DNA from: Bacteroidota bacterium
GTDB taxonomy: Bacteria; Bacteroidota; Bacteroidia; Palsa-965
DNA length: 36,559 bases
Direction of reading: 5' to 3'
NCBI GenBank assembly: GCA_013298545.1
Contig: JAAFIA010000017.1
Span: forward strand, 1 to 36,559
Of this stretch, positions 32,579-36,559 are shown in pieces. Position 1 is the stretch's first letter, and every line of letters starts with the position of its first letter. The position numbers and the translations under genes were made by a program. The notes beneath the pieces are model-generated. The model was not told the origin of the DNA, did not search any database, and saw only the letters and a program-made list of their open reading frames with translations.

Positions 32579-33133
32579 ATGAAAAGAATCGTACTCCTTT
32601 TTCTACTCACATTGAGTTTGGTGGGTCATGCGCAAAGCAATTCGGAAATCAACTTGTCCAAGACTTTGCCAGAAACGCGCATGGGGCTTTGGACGAACGG
32701 CGATTACAAAATTTATGTGTCGTTGGATAGCTTGGAAAAAGCGTTTCGTTCAGCTGGTGAGCAATCCCTGAAATCAGCACAAACATATCCATTATCAGAT
32801 TCTACTTATCTATTCACCACGCAACGTTACTTAAAAGCTGCCGATCAATTGAAGACTGCTGAAAATGGATTTGATTTGCGAAGTTTGGTGCTTTATCATG
32901 GTCGAAACAACGAACAAAATAATGCAGGCAATTCCTATATTGTTCTCAGTTATGTCAAAGTTTTTGTGCAAGCAGGAGATGGCATAGTCTATTACAAAGA
33001 TGCACGGGTATATATGCTGCAGGTGCGTTATATTCCCGAAGGGGATGGACTCATGTTTGGTTCAACGACTGTGATTTATGTTGATGATGTAGCCAATTTT
33101 GCGTTTAAAGATTATCAGCATTATGGGTGGTAG
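32579..33133 (+). CDS. Exported protein of unknown function
   Basis: This 184-residue protein has a clean signal peptide (MKRIVLLFLLTLSLVGHAQ). I do not recognise the mature part. It contains TRMGLWTNGDYKIYVSLDSLEKAF, a Ser/Thr/Tyr-rich centre, and a C-terminal half with alternating strands (NSYIVLSYVKVFVQAGDGIVYY, RVYMLQVRYIPEGDGLMFGS) suggesting a mostly beta fold. There are no cysteines, no lipobox and no sorting tail, so it is probably periplasmic. The ATG at 32579 is preceded by TATATTTA (32567-32574), one base off the -7 consensus and very close. It lies between repeat copy 2 and the ATP-grasp gene (59 bp gap). Its role and any link to its neighbours are open. Confidence 0.7.
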   Translation: MKRIVLLFLLTLSLVGHAQSNSEINLSKTLPETRMGLWTNGDYKIYVSLDSLEKAFRSAGEQSLKSAQTYPLSDSTYLFTTQRYLKAADQLKTAENGFDLRSLVLYHGRNNEQNNAGNSYIVLSYVKVFVQAGDGIVYYKDARVYMLQVRYIPEGDGLMFGSTTVIYVDDVANFAFKDYQHYGW

Positions 33134-33192
33134 GTTTTTTGAGGTGTTCTTTTTTTTGAAAGGTGTGATAGATTCTTTAAAAGATTATCGTC

Positions 33193-34044
33193 ATGATTGA
33201 AATTGGGGATGATAAGATCGAGGATTTGTTTGAGCTTTCCTCCGGCATAAGTGTTGCTACGAAACGCGAGTTTGTAAGCTTGTATGATTTTGATTTTCGG
33301 AATTATTTTCAAGTGAAAACTATACTTGGCGAAACAAACGCTTGTTTGATTTTACGAATAGGAGCAATTGCTGATTACGAAAAAGTGTACTCTTATTTCG
33401 CTGAACTAGGTTTAAAACTTGTTAATTCCATTGAGGAACACGAAATGGTTTCGTTCCTACCAAAATGGTATCCCGAAATACAGGCATTTACTCCAAAAAG
33501 TGTGGTATATGAAACCGTTCCGCGTGCTGAAGAAATCGAAACACAATTCAAGTATCCCGTTTTCTTGAAAGGCGAAAGACAAACCAATCGGCATAGAAAA
33601 GAATTGTGTGTTGCGGAAAATAGAAGTGATTTGGAACGAATTTTTAATGTATGGAAAACAGATCCAATTTTGAATTGGCAACGAATAATCGTTCGCGAGT
33701 TTGTTTCATTAATGCCAATTGAACAGGTTCAAGAAAAGCAATTGCAAAAATCGTATGAGGTTAGAGTATTTGTTTGGTACGGACAGGTGTTGAGTAAAGG
33801 TCAGTATTGGGAGAGTGATCATAAAATTCAACTTACTTCAAGCGACGACGCTAGAATCGAAGCAATGACAAAAATTGTATTTGAAAAAATTCGTGTTCCA
33901 TTTATGGTTGTTGATTTTGCAAAGACAATGACCAATGAGTGGATTGTCATTGAATTGAATGACGCGCAAGAAAGCGGTTATGCAATGAATTCGAAATTGA
34001 ATTTGTGGAATAAGTTGATTGAAATTGGGCTTGATAAAAAGTAA
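33193..34044 (+). CDS. ATP-grasp enzyme, R2K-clade-like
   Basis: This 283-residue soluble protein has the C-terminal two thirds of an ATP-grasp ligase. The nucleotide-binding strands are FKYPVFLKGERQTNRHRKEL (K126, R134) and RIIVREFVSLMPI (R168, E169). The central strand is YEVRVFVWYGQVLSKGQYW (E189, R191), and the metal site is FMVVDFAK (D241) plus WIVIELNDAQESGY (E254, N256, G262). This pattern, with two Arg and a Lys and the ending ELNDxQxSG, matches what I recall of R2K-clade ATP-grasp domains, which are thought to form amide or related bonds. Residues 1-110 lack recognisable motifs. The substrate is unknown. The next gene starts 7 bp later and is probably its partner. Composition is AT-rich compared with the first 30 kb. 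Confidence 0.75.
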   Translation: MIEIGDDKIEDLFELSSGISVATKREFVSLYDFDFRNYFQVKTILGETNACLILRIGAIADYEKVYSYFAELGLKLVNSIEEHEMVSFLPKWYPEIQAFTPKSVVYETVPRAEEIETQFKYPVFLKGERQTNRHRKELCVAENRSDLERIFNVWKTDPILNWQRIIVREFVSLMPIEQVQEKQLQKSYEVRVFVWYGQVLSKGQYWESDHKIQLTSSDDARIEAMTKIVFEKIRVPFMVVDFAKTMTNEWIVIELNDAQESGYAMNSKLNLWNKLIEIGLDKK

Positions 34045-34051
34045 TAGAACA

Positions 34052-34666
34052 ATGCGTAAGCCTGACCACGAGAGGTTTGTTGAGAATGTATGTGTGCCAA
34101 ACGACTCACTCTGTATAAACTCCGTTGAAGGTGGTATTGCTTTAGCTGCAAAAACGTATGTTTTCAAATCAAGTTCAACGGAGAAAAAATCAGTAGTTCA
34201 ATATGAAGCGTTTGCTTTTTTAATTGATTTGATTCAACAAAAAGGTAAGCATGATCTCGTTTTTATTCTTTTGAAAAATGAGTGGGGAACGTCAAGGGTT
34301 GCTATGAAAATTGCCGAAATCAATTTGAAGAAAAGTAGCATTGGGACGATTCAAACCAATTTTGTTGTTAAGGACGATAAGGTGGTTTCGTATGCCCTAG
34401 GCGAAATGAAAAATGTTTCATTAGAGCAATTTCAGTCGATTCTTTATAGTGCAGTATATGCGGTTTTTTCAATTCCCAATGTAGCTGAAGAAAGACAATT
34501 TGATCAATTATTATCACAGGAGATAAAATTTGATTATTGGAATAATTCTCAGGCAATTATAGATTTCGTTATTGGAAAAGGTGGTGTGATTTTGAATGTA
34601 TATGGGAAATTTGATGATCCTGATGTTACTGCTGCGATTATTGGACTAAAAGAGTTTTTGATTTGA
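34052..34666 (+). CDS. Unrecognised cytoplasmic protein paired with the ATP-grasp enzyme
   Basis: This 204-residue protein has no signal peptide or membrane segment, and I recognise no family. The ATG at 34052 lies 7 bp after the stop of the ATP-grasp gene. Visible features are a mixed alpha/beta pattern: a helix (YEAFAFLIDLIQQ), strands DLVFILLK and IGTIQTNFVVKDDKVVSYAL, a helix after VSLEQFQSILYSAVYAVF, and the C-terminal IIDFVIGKGGVILNVYGKFDD with ITGLKEFL-like end (IIGLKEFLI). Tight coupling suggests it is a substrate, a regulator or a co-enzyme of its neighbour (inference). Single residues cannot be called catalytic. The 3' end abuts a remnant of a third gene on the other strand. Confidence 0.65.
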   Translation: MRKPDHERFVENVCVPNDSLCINSVEGGIALAAKTYVFKSSSTEKKSVVQYEAFAFLIDLIQQKGKHDLVFILLKNEWGTSRVAMKIAEINLKKSSIGTIQTNFVVKDDKVVSYALGEMKNVSLEQFQSILYSAVYAVFSIPNVAEERQFDQLLSQEIKFDYWNNSQAIIDFVIGKGGVILNVYGKFDDPDVTAAIIGLKEFLI

Positions 34667-34823
34667 TTACTGAGTTCAATCGTTTTGATATTTTCTGCTT
34701 CATGATTTCAATAGCTTTAAAAACGCACTTCAAAATTATACGCTCCAACATCGGATAAAATTCTTGCGCAATGCGTTCGTGTCCTTTTTTGTTGGGGTGC
34801 GAATTGGTTTTTGAAATGCGTTA
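34638..34823 (-). pseudogene. 3' remnant of an SGNH-hydrolase-like gene
   Basis: The minus strand encodes ISKTNSHPNKKGHERIAQEF followed by YPMLERIILK and ends at TAA (34638-34640). The NSHPNKKGH block is the last conserved block of SGNH hydrolases (D/N-x-H-P-N) and is close to NDNHPNAIGHQKI in the intact gene 700 bp away on the same strand. In frame, it is preceded by a stop codon (34821-34823), after which the frame stays open for 64 more codons (to 34824-35015) but overlaps a better plus-strand reading. No start is present. So it is a truncated copy, possibly also with a nonsense mutation. The first 28 bases overlap the end of the gene at 34052. Confidence 0.6.
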
Positions 34824-35279
34824 ATCCATGCGGTTTACATCGTCCCAAATGGTTTCGACGTAACGGACGTTCATAAGCATAAACGTCAAATCACGCCCAT
34901 CTACGATCACGGCATAACTGCAATTGTCGAAAACGATACTCCGCAATGTTTTACATACAGTGATACCGTAATTGAAAGCACTTCTTATTACAGAAATGGG
35001 CAGGTTAAGTTTAAATCAAAAACATATTATGACCGTTGGGGCGTATATAAAGTTGTAGAAGAAAAATACAAAAGCAATGGAGATAGTAAATATGTTTTTG
35101 TACTCGCTCATGGTGTTCAACTGATTTACCAAGCGAAATACGGAAAGAATAATGAAATTATTTTCGAAAAATATTTTACGTACAATAACAAGGGTACGTT
35201 GACTCAGATCGAAACGAAAAGAAATGGAAATAGCCGCGTACAAGATTTTGATGTCGATGTTTTGGGCGAGCCAATTTGA
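34815..35279 (+). pseudogene. 5'-truncated gene, YwqK/MORN-like C-terminal part
   Basis: An open plus-strand frame of 154 codons runs from the TGA at 34812-34814 to the stop at 35277-35279 with no ATG, GTG or TTG near its beginning. The later half reads as real protein: YYRNGQVKFKSKTYYDRWGV, KYVFVLAHGVQLIYQAKYGK and IIFEKYFTYNNKGTLTQIET, which is the style of MORN-like or YwqK antitoxin-component repeats (x-NGQ-x-K-x-x-x-x-Y-D-x-x-G). The first 50 codons or so are less convincing and coincide with the minus-strand SGNH remnant frame, so the break point lies somewhere in 34815-34970. It is probably a gene that lost its 5' end in the same rearrangement. Confidence 0.55.
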
Positions 35280-35323
35280 TTCTCAAATTATAGCGTATGT
35301 GCACTGGCCTTTCAACATCAATG

Positions 35324-36559
35324 CTACTTGTTTAATTGATCATTAATAATTTTGGAGAATTTGGGATATAGTGCGTTTACAATTTTCTGATGTCCAATCG
35401 CATTGGGGTGGTTATCATTGGCTCCTATTCGCAATAAGTCAATTGGGGTATTGCCATATACGTTGCTTAAATTAATGCTACTGCCAGAATCAATTTTGGT
35501 CCAAAGCATTAGATTATTGTACTCATTGGTATCAACATTATCGCCAATTGCGGGAAGGTAAACGATTGTAAGATGGGCGTGGTTTTTTTGAGCTGCTAGC
35601 GCTATTTCCCGATATCCCCAAATGAGCATTTGTTTATTGTATGGGAATAATCGATTACGAATTTCGTTACGGCTCATATTTTGTTTTGATTCCGATTGGT
35701 GTATTATTGATTTTAGCGTTGGATAAATAGGGTCTATGTTGTTTTGAATCACTCTTGCAACAATACCATTTAGTCGTCTTGCTTCGTCTGAGTGTGCAAC
35801 GTATATAATCATATCTGGATTGAACTGGAATACCAATGTGTTGCAGAGCCAGACTTGTTGTGGAAGGTGATACCCTCCAACACTAAAATTTAGAATTTCA
35901 ATTTGTTTGTTGCTACCAGCTTTTTTTAGGCTATCATTTAGTTTTTTTTCTATAATTGATTCAAAGACTTCGTTGTTACTTACTCCGCTTCCCATTTCGT
36001 AAGAGCCTCCTAGTAGTGCAATGCGAAAGCTATTAACTGGTTTTTGTTTTGTGTAAAACCGATCCCGCATTCCCCAAATATTGGTTGAAAATACGATGCC
36101 ATCATATTCAACTTGGTATGATTTTTTCAATATACGAAGCCGTATGTCCTTTGTTGAAATTGTTGCTTCTTCAAACCAGCTTGAACGTGTTGCACTTTTT
36201 ATGCTAACAGCCCATGGGTTTTCGGTGCTTTTTTGCGAAACAAGTTTTTCGTAATAGCCTTGATCGGCTTCTTCCTGCTCCGCTGCATTAAGATTGGTAG
36301 AAGTGAATTCGTTATAATATTTAACAAAATACTTCGGTAATTTTTCTTGCGCTTTTGACCAGTTGATGATTAATAAGAAAATGGAGAGGAGTATGATTGT
36401 TATGCTGGTTGGCTTCTTTTTAAGGAATGCAAATGTTTGTCTATTTTTATAAAAATAGTATAATGTTGTAAGAATAAGTGTGATGCCTACAAACGCTGCA
36501 ATAAATGAAAGCCAAGTGTATAAACCATTTCGAGGGTTTGTGATTTTGAAAAGCAGAAA
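35324..36559 (-). CDS. Membrane-anchored SGNH/GDSL-type hydrolase, N-terminal end beyond window
   Basis: I translated the minus strand from the right edge; the frame is open for 411 codons. It starts inside a membrane helix (TWLSFIAAFVGITLILTTLYYF), has a second (TSITIILLSIFLLIINW), then a charged extracytoplasmic linker. The SGNH core follows: block I RIALLGGSYEMGSGVSNNE (Ser in GGS instead of GDS), block II ILNFSVGGYHLPQQ, block III PDMIIYVAHSDEARR, and block V NDNHPNAIGHQKI (the Asp-x-His pair). Such proteins often act as esterases or acyltransferases on surface polysaccharides. No short start fits: the first internal candidate (TTG at 36128-36130) would cut off clearly coding sequence. 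It is therefore partial. It is closely similar at its end to the remnant at 34638. Confidence 0.82.
   Translation of the reverse strand, partial: FLLFKITNPRNGLYTWLSFIAAFVGITLILTTLYYFYKNRQTFAFLKKKPTSITIILLSIFLLIINWSKAQEKLPKYFVKYYNEFTSTNLNAAEQEEADQGYYEKLVSQKSTENPWAVSIKSATRSSWFEEATISTKDIRLRILKKSYQVEYDGIVFSTNIWGMRDRFYTKQKPVNSFRIALLGGSYEMGSGVSNNEVFESIIEKKLNDSLKKAGSNKQIEILNFSVGGYHLPQQVWLCNTLVFQFNPDMIIYVAHSDEARRLNGIVARVIQNNIDPIYPTLKSIIHQSESKQNMSRNEIRNRLFPYNKQMLIWGYREIALAAQKNHAHLTIVYLPAIGDNVDTNEYNNLMLWTKIDSGSSINLSNVYGNTPIDLLRIGANDNHPNAIGHQKIVNALYPKFSKIINDQLNK

Noticed and set aside
30414-32600. Composite transposon around the T9SS gene.
   Set aside because: The repeats are direct, short, carry no transposase and show no target-site duplication. 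A recombination-prone 3' element explains the data better.
34824-35015. Extension of the SGNH remnant upstream of its in-frame stop (64 open minus-strand codons).
   Set aside because: It stays open but shows no SGNH block, and it overlaps a plus-strand frame that leads without interruption into convincing protein. One-strand openness in AT-rich DNA is weak evidence, so it is left out of the feature.
1-36559. CRISPR arrays, tRNA and rRNA genes.
   Set aside because: No regularly spaced short repeats, cloverleaf with TTCRA-type arm, or rRNA-like stretch was found while reading the gene-free gaps.

Overview
The window comes from a member of the Bacteroidota. The evidence is family content and promoter style: DUF4290 next to murA, secreted DUF1573 proteins, a DUF5723 protein, an OMP_b-brl_3 TonB-type receptor, type IX secretion (T9SS) sorting tails, and several -7 boxes of the form TAnnTTTG. 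Composition is moderate (roughly 40-45 % GC by eye) and visibly more AT-rich after about 30.4 kb. I cannot fix the order or genus. No tRNA, rRNA, CRISPR array, transposase or integrase was found.

1-8 kb, mostly minus strand, is housekeeping plus a paralogue cluster. It holds grpE-dnaJ (dnaJ runs off the left edge) and a DUF4290-murA-TlpA-like thioredoxin unit closed by a terminator. MurA carries Asp in place of the fosfomycin-sensitive Cys. A lipid A acyltransferase lies on the plus strand. Then come five adjacent secreted DUF1573 proteins (six domains) in two transcription units. 8-16 kb holds valS, an M1-family lipoprotein metallopeptidase, a small SEC14/STAS-like protein, a YdcF (DUF218) membrane protein paired with a T9SS-tailed propeller protein, and a divergent COG4324 aminopeptidase.

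16-22.2 kb is a heavy-metal efflux operon on the minus strand: a small His/Cys-rich exported protein with a non-ATG start, a CzcA-type RND pump fused to a TolC/CzcC-type outer-membrane factor, and a CzcB-type adaptor with a His-rich insert. One perfect 17-bp hairpin terminates both this operon and the convergent aminopeptidase gene. 22.3-30.4 kb, plus strand, holds a DUF5723 protein, a NatA/NatB-like ABC exporter pair, a Ppx/GppA phosphatase and an outer-membrane TonB-type barrel. Two of the gaps here contain hairpin-rich non-coding repeats.

30.4-36.6 kb looks accessory. A T9SS propeller protein is bracketed by two 86-bp direct repeats (82/86 identical), and each repeat contains a terminator hairpin. 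A CATA microsatellite lies upstream of that gene. Then come an unknown exported protein, a two-gene cassette of an R2K-like ATP-grasp enzyme plus an unrecognised cytoplasmic protein, a scar of two gene remnants facing opposite ways, and the C-terminal part of a membrane-anchored SGNH hydrolase running off the right edge. The strongest candidates for something undescribed are the ATP-grasp/unknown pair, the DUF1573 paralogue array and the repeat-bracketed T9SS gene. None is proven to be a new system.
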